Notes: generated by a model from the letters alone, not told the origin. A stretch of DNA of 64,000 nt from Neopusillimonas maritima (GCF_003576595.1 NZ_NQOU01000007.1:1-64000); one strand, 5' to 3'. Shown: positions 8,489-18,777, counted from the first letter of the stretch. Numbers and translations are program-made.

Positions 8489-9901
8489 TTATCGTTCTGT
8501 CAGTGCGTTGTTTTTTGCACGCAAAATGGGTTTCAGGAGGTACTGCATCACGGTTCGTTTGCCGGTCAGAATGCTAACGTCGGCCACCATCCCCGGAATA
8601 ATCGGGTTGTCGGGGTTGCGCACATAATTCTGGTCGGTGCGGACCTTGATGTTGTAGTAGGCGTTGCCGTCTTCGTCGGTGAAGGTATCGGCGCCAATTT
8701 GTTCCACCTCGCCATCCAGGCCGCCATAAACCGCGAAGTCGTAAGCGGTGAATCGAACCTCGGCCTCTTGATTTGGGTGCAAGAAAGCGATGTCACGGGG
8801 GCTGACGCGCACATCCAGCAGTAATGTATCGTCGTTTGGAACAATCTCCAGTACTTCTTCACCAGGTTCAACCACCCCCCCTACAGTATTGGTGAGGACT
8901 GTTTTAACGGTACCGTTAACGGGTGATCGAATATCGGCCAAACGAACTCGATCGGCTAGAGCCAGTTGGCTTTGGGAAAGGGCTGCCAGACGGGAGCGAA
9001 CATCAGACAACTCATCGCGGGCAGTATTTCGAATGCTTATTTCCGCCTCTTCGAGTTTGCTTTGCGATTCGGAAATCGCAGCTTGAAGGCGCTCAATTTG
9101 CGCTTTGGCAGCTTGCTCCTCACCACAAAACTTGGCAACGTCGCGTTGTAAACGTAATAAATCCACTTCAGATACGGCGCCACTTTTGAGTAAGGGGCGT
9201 GTCACATTCAATTCACGTGATGTCAGTTGGCAGCTTGAGGCGGCTTGTGCAAGATTTGCTTGTGTTTCGCGTAGCTCCTGTTGTCGCTGTACTAGTTGGT
9301 CGCGAGCAATATTAATGGCGATAGCAAGCTCTTCAGTGCGTTTCTGCCATAGCTCCCTTTCCATAGCGGCTACTTCCGGTGATTCTTCTAGAACGATCTC
9401 CGGTGCCTGGAAAGGCATGTTTTCCGCTAATGCTTGTAATCGTGCAGCCTTGGCCAGTAATGCCAGCCATTCGGCGCGGCTTTCCCCCAAGCTGGAGGAG
9501 AAGCGCGTGGTATCAATGCGCAAAAGTACTTGCCCGGCCTGCACCTCTTCACCGGTACGTACCATTAGTTCCTCAACGATGCCCCCGTCGAGACTTTGAA
9601 TGATTTGCACCTGGCGTGACGGCACAACCTTGCCGCTCCCTTTTACGACCTCGTCAATTTGCGCTAATGACGCCCAGATAAAGAAAGCGGCAATAACAAC
9701 TAGCGAGAACCATAATAAGATTCTCGAGCCACTGGCTTGCTGCTCGGAAATGGCCCACTGTGCGTCATCAAGCAACGCCTTGTCCGATAACTGGTCTTTC
9801 GAACGTTTGCCGATAACCAGAAAATAAACAAGATCGCGTGGGCCGGGCCAGATGGGGTAGAACAGCCAGCCCAGAACGGAACGACGACGCCTTCCCGTCA
9901 T
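8489..9901 (-). CDS. lapC: Type I secretion membrane fusion protein, HlyD/LapC family
   Basis: The 470-residue periplasmic adaptor has a short cytoplasmic N-terminus, one TM helix (about 59-78), a beta-barrel/lipoyl half starting GSGKVVPS, and a long Gln/Glu/Leu-rich coiled-coil hairpin (about 150-315). The second lipoyl half contains IRSPVNGTVK, and a C-terminal beta-barrel follows. It bridges the inner-membrane ATPase and the TolC-like channel during adhesin export. Its ATG overlaps the stop of the ATPase gene by 4 bp, showing translational coupling. Confidence 0.93.
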   Translation of the reverse strand: MTGRRRRSVLGWLFYPIWPGPRDLVYFLVIGKRSKDQLSDKALLDDAQWAISEQQASGSRILLWFSLVVIAAFFIWASLAQIDEVVKGSGKVVPSRQVQIIQSLDGGIVEELMVRTGEEVQAGQVLLRIDTTRFSSSLGESRAEWLALLAKAARLQALAENMPFQAPEIVLEESPEVAAMERELWQKRTEELAIAINIARDQLVQRQQELRETQANLAQAASSCQLTSRELNVTRPLLKSGAVSEVDLLRLQRDVAKFCGEEQAAKAQIERLQAAISESQSKLEEAEISIRNTARDELSDVRSRLAALSQSQLALADRVRLADIRSPVNGTVKTVLTNTVGGVVEPGEEVLEIVPNDDTLLLDVRVSPRDIAFLHPNQEAEVRFTAYDFAVYGGLDGEVEQIGADTFTDEDGNAYYNIKVRTDQNYVRNPDNPIIPGMVADVSILTGKRTVMQYLLKPILRAKNNALTER

Positions 9902-12132
9902 GAACGGTTCCTCGCCCGACTAACCTGACCTTGACGCAATGCATCGACCACTTGTGCTTTTGGCCCATCGGCAACAATTTTGCCACCGTCAACAACCAGT
10001 AAGCGGTCTACGATTTCCAGCATGGCTGTGCGATGCGTCACAATCAGCATGGTTTTGCCTTCACATGCTTTACGCAGTCTGGATTTAAGCGCTGCTTCGC
10101 TTTGGTGATCCATATTGCTGCTGGGTTCATCGAGCAGCAATATGGGGGGGTTGTTGATGAGTGCGCGTGCCACGGCAATCGATTGTCGTTGGCCGCCCGA
10201 CAAGGAATCGCCACGCTCGCCTATAACCATGTCATAGCCATCGGGATGATTAGCCGCGAATTCGTCGACACCAGCCACGGCGGCGACGCTTAACATGTCG
10301 TCATCATCAACGAAAGGTGCACCCAAGGTGAGGTTGTGTCGCAGGGAACCATAGAATAAAATCGGGTCTTGCGGAACATGACCTACCGCACGCCGTACAT
10401 CGGCCGGGTCGATTTGGCGTATGTCGATACCGTCGATCAAGACACTGCCTTCGCTGGGTGCATAAAGACCAAGAATTAATTTTTCAAGTGTCGATTTGCC
10501 GGAGCCAATTCGACCGATAATGCCGATTTTTTCACCTGGGTTAATTTTCAGGTTAATGCCGTTCAGCGCGTTTTCTTTTGAGCCGGGGTAAGCGAAGCTA
10601 ACCCCCCGGAACTCAATACTACCTTCCAGGTGAGAACGTGGAACATAGGTGCGGTTTGGCGGATGTTCGATCGGCATTTTCATATACCCGTCGATCGATT
10701 CCAGCGAGGTGCGGGCATTCTGATACTGCATCATTAGGCCGGCAACCTGGCCAAGCGGGGCCAGGCAGCGCCCCGCGATCATTGAAGACGCAATAATTCC
10801 ACCCAAGGTCATTGCGGCATCTTGTAAAAGCAGCACCCCAATAATGACTACTGCGATGGTAACCAGCTGTTGGGCCGTTTGCACAAAGCCGACAGTCGCA
10901 GCCGACAGAAACTTGATTTTGGAACCAAGTTGTGCAAGAAATTTTGTGGTGTTCTCCCAGGTGCGTTGGGCGCTACCCTGGGCGTTCAGGGTTTTAATCG
11001 TTTCTATGCCGCCCAAAGCTTCAACCAGTACGGCATTGCGCTGAGAGCTGGCTTTAAAAGTCTCTTCCACCATGCGCGCCATTTTTGCCTGGGCAATCCA
11101 GGAAACAATCAGCACAATCACAATGGCAATGGCAGGCGGAATCACCATCCATGGCGAGATCCACATTAATGCAGCCAGGAAAATCAATACGAATGGCAGA
11201 TCGACCAGCGTGGTAAGACTGGCCGAGGCGATGAAGTCGCGCACGGACTCAAACGAGCGTAAATTGGCTGCAAAGGAACCGACTGAAACAGGGCGGCTTT
11301 CCATTTTTAAATCAAGAACTTGCTCCATGATTTGGGCGGAAAGTTTCACATCGATACGTTTGCTGGCTGTGTCAACGACGTGGGCACGGATTGTGGTCAG
11401 AATGTAATTCAGCACAATGGCCACGAACACACCAATAGCAAGCACCCATAGTGTGTCCATTGCGTTATTCGGTACCACACGATCGTACACATTCATCGTG
11501 AACAAGGGCGTGACCAAGGCGAAGAAATTAATGAGAAAAGCTGAAACCAGTGCGTCGCGATAAAGGCGGCGGTTATCAAATACGGCGTTCCAGAACCAGT
11601 GACCTTTACGTTCCTTTTCTACCTCGGGGGAGCGCGCGTCAAAGCGGAACTGTGGGCGGATGAAAGCGGCAACGCCTGTGTAGTCCGCTTCTAATGCCTG
11701 TTTACTGATTTCGCAGGGTGTTCCAATCTCTGGAAATTGGACTAGATAATTGTCAGGTCGAATTTCCAGAAGCAGGCAGGCGCGATTACGCTTGAGAAGC
11801 AGAATGCAGGGTAATAATGACGTAGGAATTTCGTCCAGTTCACGCCTTAGCAGGCGAGCCGAACATTGCGCGCGGGCGGCAGCCCGGGACAGTAACGAAG
11901 GTGAGAGTCTGTTTTCAACCAACGGTAAACCACCGGCCAGCGTTTGCGCCGTGCAGGGGTTGCCGAACAGCTTGGTAATATCAACCAGGCAGTTCAGTAG
12001 TGGGTCGTCGTGCACGGTGTGCGGCGGCAACCGCCAAACAGAATCATTCGCAGGATTCGCGTCTTCTGTTTCTGGCGTTGGTTCTTCCGCCGGTGCTGCG
12101 TTCGACTTAGAAAAGACTCTCGTCATCGTCAT
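9898..12132 (-). CDS. lapB: Type I secretion ABC transporter ATPase/permease, LapB family
   Basis: The 744 residues start with a Pro/Glu-rich tail. An inactive C39-like domain follows (about 45-165), with no Cys-His peptidase pair, as expected for exporters of RTX proteins that lack a cleaved leader. The TM domain (about 190-480) starts YRDALVSAFLINFFALVTPLF. The nucleotide-binding domain has Walker A GRIGSGKS (540-547), signature LSGGQRQ (644-650) and Walker B ILLLDEP (664-670). It powers export of the adhesin. The start overlaps the small upstream gene by 26 bp, and the stop overlaps the adaptor gene by 4 bp. Confidence 0.94.
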   Translation of the reverse strand: MTMTRVFSKSNAAPAEEPTPETEDANPANDSVWRLPPHTVHDDPLLNCLVDITKLFGNPCTAQTLAGGLPLVENRLSPSLLSRAAARAQCSARLLRRELDEIPTSLLPCILLLKRNRACLLLEIRPDNYLVQFPEIGTPCEISKQALEADYTGVAAFIRPQFRFDARSPEVEKERKGHWFWNAVFDNRRLYRDALVSAFLINFFALVTPLFTMNVYDRVVPNNAMDTLWVLAIGVFVAIVLNYILTTIRAHVVDTASKRIDVKLSAQIMEQVLDLKMESRPVSVGSFAANLRSFESVRDFIASASLTTLVDLPFVLIFLAALMWISPWMVIPPAIAIVIVLIVSWIAQAKMARMVEETFKASSQRNAVLVEALGGIETIKTLNAQGSAQRTWENTTKFLAQLGSKIKFLSAATVGFVQTAQQLVTIAVVIIGVLLLQDAAMTLGGIIASSMIAGRCLAPLGQVAGLMMQYQNARTSLESIDGYMKMPIEHPPNRTYVPRSHLEGSIEFRGVSFAYPGSKENALNGINLKINPGEKIGIIGRIGSGKSTLEKLILGLYAPSEGSVLIDGIDIRQIDPADVRRAVGHVPQDPILFYGSLRHNLTLGAPFVDDDDMLSVAAVAGVDEFAANHPDGYDMVIGERGDSLSGGQRQSIAVARALINNPPILLLDEPSSNMDHQSEAALKSRLRKACEGKTMLIVTHRTAMLEIVDRLLVVDGGKIVADGPKAQVVDALRQGQVSRARNRS

Positions 12133-12370
12133 CCAATAAATTCAGCGAATCACGCAAACGTTGACGCGCTTTTTTCCGTTGTTGCAGTTTTTGCAGGGCT
12201 TGGGGCGGCAGGTCGGTGAGTCGCAACGTGCCATTCGCGATCAGGGCATCAATCAAGTCTTCCAGTACGCGAATAAACTCTGCGTCAAGCTCCGAGAGCT
12301 CAACTTTGTTAGGTTTTTTCTCTTCCTCTTCCATAGGCGGTCGCACAATCGATAGCATAGGTCTGGACAT
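12107..12370 (-). CDS. Small acidic/basic protein of unknown function inside the type I secretion operon
   Basis: This 87-residue ORF sits between the TolC-like gene (12 bp upstream) and the ABC gene, which it overlaps by 26 bp in another frame. It has a Met/Pro start, a Glu/Lys patch (MEEEEKKPNKVE), a helical stretch with alternating hydrophobics (about 25-55), a basic patch (QQRKKARQRLR) and an acidic tail (LLDDDDESLF). There is no signal peptide or TM helix, so it should be cytoplasmic. I do not recognise a family. Tight packing and overlap argue that it is real and linked to export, for example as a chaperone or assembly factor; that role is a guess. No strong Shine-Dalgarno is seen. Confidence 0.7.
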   Translation of the reverse strand: MSRPMLSIVRPPMEEEEKKPNKVELSELDAEFIRVLEDLIDALIANGTLRLTDLPPQALQKLQQRKKARQRLRDSLNLLDDDDESLF

Positions 12371-12382
12371 GGTACATCGCAG

Positions 12383-13882
12383 CTAATTTAACGTTGATGA
12401 ATCATCCGCAACGCCGGTATTCAATGGGCTGATGCGGGGCGGTTGCATGTCGTCTCGGTAAGTGACCTTGACCGGGGCGAGATTACGGGTGTCAGGGGTA
12501 GGCGTCATGCAATTATCCAGACTGCTTTGCGGCAGACTGAGTTCCGTATTTTCAGGCACGGTTTGTTCATGTGGCTGGCTTAGGCCCAACACGGGCAATA
12601 ATCGATGAGAAAGCGCTATCCAGCGATATTCCGCTTGCAGCAGATCATACACGCCGTTTGCCAATGCGCGTCGTGAATCAAACAGTTCATTTGAGGTATC
12701 CAGCAGGTCGAGTAGTGAGCGCTGACCGATTTCAAACTGTTGCTCTGCCGCCACCCGCACTTTCTCCATAGCCGCCTCGTGACCTGCCAGGTAGGGGCGC
12801 TGCTGACGTAGACGCTGAATGTTGTTCCATGCGGTGGAAAGCTCCTGCTGCAGGTTGCGGCAGGTGTAGTCGCGCACATCGCGCGCCGCGTACCATTGCG
12901 CTGCAGTTTGTCGCACGCGTGCCGAATCGCTGCCGCCCCTATAAAGGTTGTAGGACATCACGACTTGAACATTCGATGTCTGAATATCGTGCGCAGTGGG
13001 GTCTTCCTGCGGCCTGTCACGCCCGGTCGACGCTCGAAGCTCCACAACAGGCGCAAACTGCCCTTTGGCGGCCTCACGACTGGCTTTGGCTGCGATAACC
13101 AGTGCCTGCTTCGACAAGATACTGGGGTTTGCTACCAGGGAAGATCGAAAATTGGACGGCTCTTTAGGAATTTTGTCCGATACATCGGGTGGAGGCGATA
13201 AAACGTCGGGGGGGTATTGACCCACTATTCGTCGGTAGCGCTGAACAACATCATTCAAATTGTTGTTTTCTTGCATCAGATTGCTCTGTGCCAAGGCCAG
13301 ACGGCCGGCTGCCTGTTCATAATCGACCCCGCGCCCAACACCGGATTCCTGTCGTTCGCGGATAAGCGTCATGGTTTTTTCGTGAATGGCGTAATTCTCT
13401 TCGGCGTATTGCACCATTTCACGAAACCGCTGGACATCCAGGTATGCGTTAACGGCTTCTGTTGCCAGACTATCGGTGGTGGCCAGTAATTCGTAATAGG
13501 CGGATAGTTTTTCAAAACCCTGTTGCCGAATGCTGTTGGCTGTTGCCTGCCCATCGTAAAGAAGTTGAGTAAGCTGCAACGTGTAACCGTAACGTGTCCA
13601 GTTCTGAGAGGGGCTGCCAGGGATATTCGCGCGTTGTTCACGCCCAAACTGCGCCTGCAGATCCACAGACGGGAGGAGGTCGCCTCTTGTGAAGTTTTGT
13701 GTTTCCAAAGACGCGATAAATGTCTGGAACTGTGCACGTACTTCAGGGTTGGTGAAAATGGCTTTTTCCACCGTTTCCCTGAGTGTTTCGTAGGGCGCAG
13801 TCCGCCCCTGGCCGACGGCAATACTCGTGGCCAAACCCATTACACACGTTACGGCAATAACAACTGAGTGTCGCAACAGCAC
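12383..13882 (-). CDS. lapE: TolC-family outer-membrane channel, LapE family
   Basis: The 499-residue outer-membrane efflux protein has a signal peptide (about residues 1-24, ending near AVGQG) and two repeats rich in Gln, Ala and Asn typical of the TolC alpha-barrel. It begins with GTG preceded by AAGGAG six bases upstream. It is the first gene of the export operon, followed by the small protein, ATPase and adaptor. It would form the outer-membrane exit duct, and in Lap-type systems the adhesin is held in this channel. The C-terminal tail after about residue 440 is Pro/Thr-rich and probably periplasmic. A G7 tract lies in the gene near 13207 but the frame is intact. Confidence 0.92.
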   Translation of the reverse strand: MLLRHSVVIAVTCVMGLATSIAVGQGRTAPYETLRETVEKAIFTNPEVRAQFQTFIASLETQNFTRGDLLPSVDLQAQFGREQRANIPGSPSQNWTRYGYTLQLTQLLYDGQATANSIRQQGFEKLSAYYELLATTDSLATEAVNAYLDVQRFREMVQYAEENYAIHEKTMTLIRERQESGVGRGVDYEQAAGRLALAQSNLMQENNNLNDVVQRYRRIVGQYPPDVLSPPPDVSDKIPKEPSNFRSSLVANPSILSKQALVIAAKASREAAKGQFAPVVELRASTGRDRPQEDPTAHDIQTSNVQVVMSYNLYRGGSDSARVRQTAAQWYAARDVRDYTCRNLQQELSTAWNNIQRLRQQRPYLAGHEAAMEKVRVAAEQQFEIGQRSLLDLLDTSNELFDSRRALANGVYDLLQAEYRWIALSHRLLPVLGLSQPHEQTVPENTELSLPQSSLDNCMTPTPDTRNLAPVKVTYRDDMQPPRISPLNTGVADDSSTLN

Positions 13883-14270
13883 CCTATCTCCTTTGTAACT
13901 CGTGACTCACAACCAAAAAACCAGGTAAAACGGTATGTTACCGATACAACTTAAAGTTACTAAACTAATAACTAGTGTACCAGTGTGGTTATTGTGAGCG
14001 TGGAGTACAACACAGGAATAGGCGTTGTGTCAGCTATTTGTAAGTTTGTTTGTTGCGGAAAGCGAACAGAACCGGTGTTAATGGTGGTTTTCATACGGCT
14101 ATACTCGCCGTTCGGCACGGCGGAGCTACGGGTTTCCGGCCCGTATTCTTGAAGCATAACCGTGCGTCCTGCAATAAAAAGGGCTACCTTTCTATTGGTA
14201 GCCCCAATTTTATAGCAGTAACAAGAGTTTGACCAGCGTTACCGAATACCAAATAACGGTAACTTATAGG
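13883..14270. other. 388-bp intergenic region upstream of the export operon
   Basis: This stretch separates the end of acnA from the start of the TolC-like gene, both on the minus strand. It holds the acnA terminator (14173-14204) and must hold the promoter of the export operon. An AT-rich segment (about 13940-13980) contains the inverted repeat CGGTA-TGT-TACCG (13931-13943), a possible regulator site about 50 bp before the GTG start. I see no convincing -35/-10 pair and no believable coding region. Confidence 0.6.
14173..14204 (-). terminator. Rho-independent terminator after acnA
   Basis: GGGCTACC (14181-14188) pairs with GGTAGCCC (14197-14204) around an 8-nt loop. On the minus strand the 8-bp stem is followed by TTTTTATT, as expected for termination of acnA, about 67 bp after its stop. 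Confidence 0.85.
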
Positions 14271-17078
14271 TTAATCAAGTAAGTTGCGTAACACATATTG
14301 CATGATGCCGCCGTTGCGGTAGTACTGCGCCTCGCTGGGGGTATCAATTCTTACAATAGCCTCAAACTCCACATTCCCCGCTTTAACCGCCACAGTCTTG
14401 GGAATGGTGTCGGTATTCAAGGCCTCTATGCCTGAAATATCGAAACTTTCTTCGCCGGTCAGCCCAAGCGTTTCGACGCTTTGGCCATCGGGGAATTGAA
14501 GCGGTAGTACCCCCATGCCCAGCAGGTTAGAGCGGTGGATGCGTTCATATGACTCAGCAATAACGGCGCGTACACCCAACAGAACCGTGCCTTTCGCAGC
14601 CCAGTCTCGCGATGAGCCCGAACCATACTCTTTACCGGCAAGAATCACCAGTGGTGTATTTGCTTGCAGATAGTTGCGTGATGCGTCGTAAATCGTGGTG
14701 ACGGGCCCTTCAGCGCGCGTGAAATCACGTGTGTACCCGCCCTCGGTTTCCAGTGCAAGCTGGTTACGCAGGCGTACGTTGGCAAACGTGCCGCGGATCA
14801 TGACCTCGTGGTTGCCGCGACGTGAGCCATAAGAGTTGAAGTCGGCGGGTTCAACGCCATGTTCCTTCAAGTATTGTGCGGCTGGGGAGTTTTTGGCGAT
14901 AGAACCGGCCGGGCTGATGTGGTCGGTTGTGACGGAGTCGCCCAGTAGTGCCAGCACACGCGCGTTTTTGATGTCGGAAACCGCGCCTGGCGTGCGAGGC
15001 ATATTCTCGAAGTAAGGCGGTTTGCGCACATAAGTAGAGTGTGTGTCCCAGTCGAACAATTGGCCCGATGGGGTAGGCAATGCCTGCCAGCGTTCGTCGC
15101 CTGCGAATACGTCACGGTAACCTGTGGCGTACATGTCTTCGGCAATAGCTTGGTCAATAACGGCTTGCACTTCACTGGTGGAGGGCCAAATATCTTTCAA
15201 GTAAACGTCTTTGCCATCGTGATCCCGGCCAATGGGTTCCCGGTACAGATCCAGATCCATTGTGCCCGCCAGGGCATAAGCCACAACCAGTGGGGGCGAC
15301 ATGAGGTAGTTCATTTTTACTTCAGGGTGAATGCGCCCTTCGAAGTTGCGATTCCCCGACAATACCGATACGACGGAAAGGTCATTGTTCGTGATGGCTT
15401 CACTTACTTCGGGAATCAGCGGCCCGGAGTTACCGATACAGGTTGTGCAACCGTAGCCCACCAAATTAAAGCCCAGTTCGTTCAGGTAAGGGGTGAGTCC
15501 TGCGCGTTCGTAATAATCGGTGACGACGCGCGACCCGGGCGCCAAGCTGGTTTTAACCCACGGTTTGCGCTTAAGGCCCTTTTCAACTGCCTTCTTGGCC
15601 AATAGTGCGGCGGCGATCATGACGGCCGGGTTAGACGTGTTAGTGCAGGAGGTAATGGCTGCAATAACGACGGCCCCGTGATTAATCCGGCACTCGGTGC
15701 CGTCGGCGAATTTGACCGGTGCAGAATCTGCTGCAGGGTTGGTTTCTGCGTGTTCGGTGTGGTCGGTGGGTGTGGGCGCACGCGCGGTTTTGCTGTCTTG
15801 TGCCGGGGGGTCGGAAGCCGGAAATGACTCGGCCACCGCTTTGTCGTAGCCAACCGGTTTGCCGCCAGGCAGCTCGACATAAGAAGACAAGGCGCTGCGG
15901 AAAGAGCTTTTCGAATCTGTTAAGGCAATGCGGTCTTGAGGGCGTTTGGGGCCTGCAATTGACGGAACCACCGTGGATAAATCCAGTTCCAGTGTTTCAG
16001 AGTAGCGTGGCTGCGCCTTTGGGTCGTGCCATAGCCCTTGCTCTTTCGCATAAGCCTCCACCAACGCAATTTGTTCATTGCTCCGGCCGGTAAGGCGCAT
16101 ATAGTTGAGGGTTTCGTCGTCGATCGGGAAGATAGCAATGGTTGAGCCGTATTCCGGACTCATGTTGCCGATGGTGGCCCGATTAGCGAGGGGCACGGAG
16201 GCCACACCCGGCCCGTAAAACTCAACGAATTTCCCAACGACGCGATGTTTGCGCAGCATTTCGGTAATGGTTAACACCAAGTCGGTGGCGGTGGTGCCTT
16301 CGGGTAGTGAACCGGTCAGCTTGAAGCCGACAACGCGCGGGATAAGCATGGAAATGGGTTGGCCCAGCATGGCGGCTTCGGCCTCAATGCCGCCCACGCC
16401 CCAAGCAACGATACCCAGGCCGTTTACCATAGGCGTGTGCGAATCGGTACCGACACAGGTGTCGGGGTAGGCTTGTTTAGTGCCGTTCTGGTCTTTGGTA
16501 AAGACCACTCGGGATAAGTGTTCGAGGTTTACCTGGTGAACAATACCCGTGCCCGGCGGCACAACTTTAAAGTTCTCGAAAGCATTCTGGCCCCAGCGCA
16601 GAAATTGATAACGCTCAAGGTTGCGTTTGTATTCAATTTCAACGTTCTGTTCGAAGGCGGTTTTTTGCCCGAACACGTCAACAATTACCGAGTGGTCAAT
16701 GACCAGTTCAACCGGTGCCAGAGGGTTAATTTTGGTGGGGTCGCCGCCTAAGTCTTTTACCGCTTCGCGCATGGTGGCCAGGTCGACCACCGCCGGTACG
16801 CCAGTGAAGTCTTGTAAAACAACACGTGCCGGCGTAAATGCAATTTCGCGGTTGGGTTGCGCACTTTCGTCCCATCCAGCCAGTGCGCGAATGTCTTCCG
16901 CCGTTACGTCTGAACCGTTTTCGGTACGTAATAAATTCTCAAGAAGAATTTTTAAACTGTAGGGAAGGCTGGAGACATTGAGTCCGCTTCCCTTGACGGC
17001 ATCCAGCCGATAAATTTCGTAGGAATCGTTGCCAACTTTTAATGTTTGTTTGGCATCGAAGCTGTTTGGATGTGTCAT
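14271..17078 (-). CDS. acnA: Aconitate hydratase A
   Basis: The 935-residue aconitase interconverts citrate and isocitrate in the TCA cycle using a [4Fe-4S] cluster. Cluster ligands are Cys478 (SCTNTS) and Cys544/Cys547 (GCTTC). The swivel domain carries the RDWAAKG motif near the C-terminus. The protein is some 30-40 residues longer than E. coli AcnA because of a Pro/Ala/Thr/His-rich insertion (about 415-455) containing [10 protein letters not shown] just before the cluster-binding domain. The start has a GGAGA Shine-Dalgarno. The gene stands alone and ends in a strong terminator. Confidence 0.97.
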   Translation of the reverse strand: MTHPNSFDAKQTLKVGNDSYEIYRLDAVKGSGLNVSSLPYSLKILLENLLRTENGSDVTAEDIRALAGWDESAQPNREIAFTPARVVLQDFTGVPAVVDLATMREAVKDLGGDPTKINPLAPVELVIDHSVIVDVFGQKTAFEQNVEIEYKRNLERYQFLRWGQNAFENFKVVPPGTGIVHQVNLEHLSRVVFTKDQNGTKQAYPDTCVGTDSHTPMVNGLGIVAWGVGGIEAEAAMLGQPISMLIPRVVGFKLTGSLPEGTTATDLVLTITEMLRKHRVVGKFVEFYGPGVASVPLANRATIGNMSPEYGSTIAIFPIDDETLNYMRLTGRSNEQIALVEAYAKEQGLWHDPKAQPRYSETLELDLSTVVPSIAGPKRPQDRIALTDSKSSFRSALSSYVELPGGKPVGYDKAVAESFPASDPPAQDSKTARAPTPTDHTEHAETNPAADSAPVKFADGTECRINHGAVVIAAITSCTNTSNPAVMIAAALLAKKAVEKGLKRKPWVKTSLAPGSRVVTDYYERAGLTPYLNELGFNLVGYGCTTCIGNSGPLIPEVSEAITNNDLSVVSVLSGNRNFEGRIHPEVKMNYLMSPPLVVAYALAGTMDLDLYREPIGRDHDGKDVYLKDIWPSTSEVQAVIDQAIAEDMYATGYRDVFAGDERWQALPTPSGQLFDWDTHSTYVRKPPYFENMPRTPGAVSDIKNARVLALLGDSVTTDHISPAGSIAKNSPAAQYLKEHGVEPADFNSYGSRRGNHEVMIRGTFANVRLRNQLALETEGGYTRDFTRAEGPVTTIYDASRNYLQANTPLVILAGKEYGSGSSRDWAAKGTVLLGVRAVIAESYERIHRSNLLGMGVLPLQFPDGQSVETLGLTGEESFDISGIEALNTDTIPKTVAVKAGNVEFEAIVRIDTPSEAQYYRNGGIMQYVLRNLLD

Positions 17079-17187
17079 GACGCAATCTCCTGGAAATAGC
17101 AGGGCCGGGCGTTGGCCACGTATTAAGTGTTAGCCCTTATCTTACACGCTGGGTTGAATGGTTTCACGCTGGTTTGCGCAGAATCCG

Positions 17188-18777
17188 TTACTCGGTGGGC
17201 AAGGCCCACACGACAACCGGGGGTTTTAACGCTGCATGGTAGCGGGCAACGTAATCTTCAAACGATTCGTTGTCGCTCTTTTCGATGTCGATCTGGTCGA
17301 CCAGCGACTGCGCCGTCAAGCGTTCGAACTCCGATTGGGTGGCCGGCGGCAGCGGTTCGCGTGCAAGCGTTTCGTGATGCCGTCTGCTTTGAGCGAGCGT
17401 GAATGCCTGCAACGATTGTTCCGACTCTTTAAGCGTCTGCAGCAGGCGTCCCGAGGGCGTTTCGTTCGTGTCGTCCAGTTTGATTCTTTGTGCCTGCAGG
17501 CCCTGCGTGTGGAGATTTGTTTTATACGCGCTGTCGAGCATTTCTGCATACGGCGCCATGCGTTCCAGAAGCTCATGCCCCCAGTTCGCCAGCGGCACGG
17601 ACTTGTTTTGCCGGATAAGTGTCAGACCGGGTTCGCGTCCACGCTTTGCCACAACGGAAAAGTTGTCGCTGCTGTCGCGGCAGAACCCATTATTGGGGAA
17701 CATAGGGCTGTCTTCCGTTGCGCAGAAAAGCAGGAAAGTGTCCATGAAGGCACAGGTTTCCGCGCTAATGCCTATTGGGCATTCAGGGTCGATATCAAGA
17801 CAGCGCACTTCAATGTACTGTACCCCCCGGGCGGCGAGCGCCGCCGAGGGCCGCTCCCCACGTTCAACTGCGCGCTTGGGGCGAATGCTTGAATAGTATT
17901 CGTTCTCTATTTGCAGCAGGTTTGTGTTGAGCTGAATCCATTGTTCACCGCGATGAGTGCCGATTTTCTGATACGGGGCCCAGGGTGTGGTAACCGCATC
18001 GTGCATGCGTTTCAGAAACGTTTCAATATCGTTGTAGCAAAGCTCTAGTTCGGATTGTGCTTTGTTGTTGTAGCCCAGGTCGCTCATGCGCAGGCTGGTG
18101 GCATGCGGCAAATAAAACGTGTCGGCGTCGAGGCGTTCAAGCTGGTGAGGCCGATTTAACAGAAAGTTTTCTGAGACGGCCGGGGAGGCGCCGAACAGGT
18201 ACATAAGTAACCATGAGTACCGGGTAAAATTCCGGATCAGTGCCAGATAGCCGCGTGAACGAATTTGTTCAATACCCTGGCCGTCGGTATTTAATACAGT
18301 CCAAAGCGCGTCTGGCAATGAAAAGTTGTAATGAACGCCGGCAATACATTGCATGGCTTTGCCATAACGCTCGGCCAGGCCGCGACGATACACATGTTTG
18401 AGCATGCCTGTATTCGACGGCCCGTACCACGCAATAGGAATATCGGGTTCCGGCGGCAGTAAGGGGGGCATCGACTGATTCCAAATCATCTCATTGTTCA
18501 GTTTGCCTGCCACAAAGCGATGAATAGCGCAGAGCTCTTCACGCAGCGAGGTTACGTTTCCGTGTGTCTCGGTGATGAGCTCCAGAAGCGCCTCTGCGTA
18601 ATCAGTGGTAATTTTCGGGTGCGTCAGTGCACTGCCTAGTTGCGACGGATGAGGGGTAAGCGCCAGCTTTCCTTGCTCGTCGACACGCAGGCCCTCTTTT
18701 TCGATACCCCGAAGGATTCCTGTCAGAATCTCGGTATGGGGGCGCAGCAAGGCATTTCGTTCTGGGCTTGATGACAT
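17188..18777 (-). CDS. gshA: Glutamate-cysteine ligase (proteobacterial type)
   Basis: The 529-residue enzyme makes gamma-glutamylcysteine, the first step of glutathione synthesis, with ATP. The length is close to E. coli GshA (518). Recognisable segments are GIEKEGLRV near residue 25, the GVHYNFSLPD motif (about 148) and a YIEVRCLDIDP segment (about 320). It is a single gene, separated from acnA by about 110 bp without an evident terminator, and no gshB is next to it. Confidence 0.95.
   Translation of the reverse strand: MSSSPERNALLRPHTEILTGILRGIEKEGLRVDEQGKLALTPHPSQLGSALTHPKITTDYAEALLELITETHGNVTSLREELCAIHRFVAGKLNNEMIWNQSMPPLLPPEPDIPIAWYGPSNTGMLKHVYRRGLAERYGKAMQCIAGVHYNFSLPDALWTVLNTDGQGIEQIRSRGYLALIRNFTRYSWLLMYLFGASPAVSENFLLNRPHQLERLDADTFYLPHATSLRMSDLGYNNKAQSELELCYNDIETFLKRMHDAVTTPWAPYQKIGTHRGEQWIQLNTNLLQIENEYYSSIRPKRAVERGERPSAALAARGVQYIEVRCLDIDPECPIGISAETCAFMDTFLLFCATEDSPMFPNNGFCRDSSDNFSVVAKRGREPGLTLIRQNKSVPLANWGHELLERMAPYAEMLDSAYKTNLHTQGLQAQRIKLDDTNETPSGRLLQTLKESEQSLQAFTLAQSRRHHETLAREPLPPATQSEFERLTAQSLVDQIDIEKSDNESFEDYVARYHAALKPPVVVWALPTE

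Noticed and set aside
13972-14157. 61-residue open frame between acnA and the TolC-like gene
   Set aside because: No ribosome site, low-complexity Thr-rich translation and no recognisable family.
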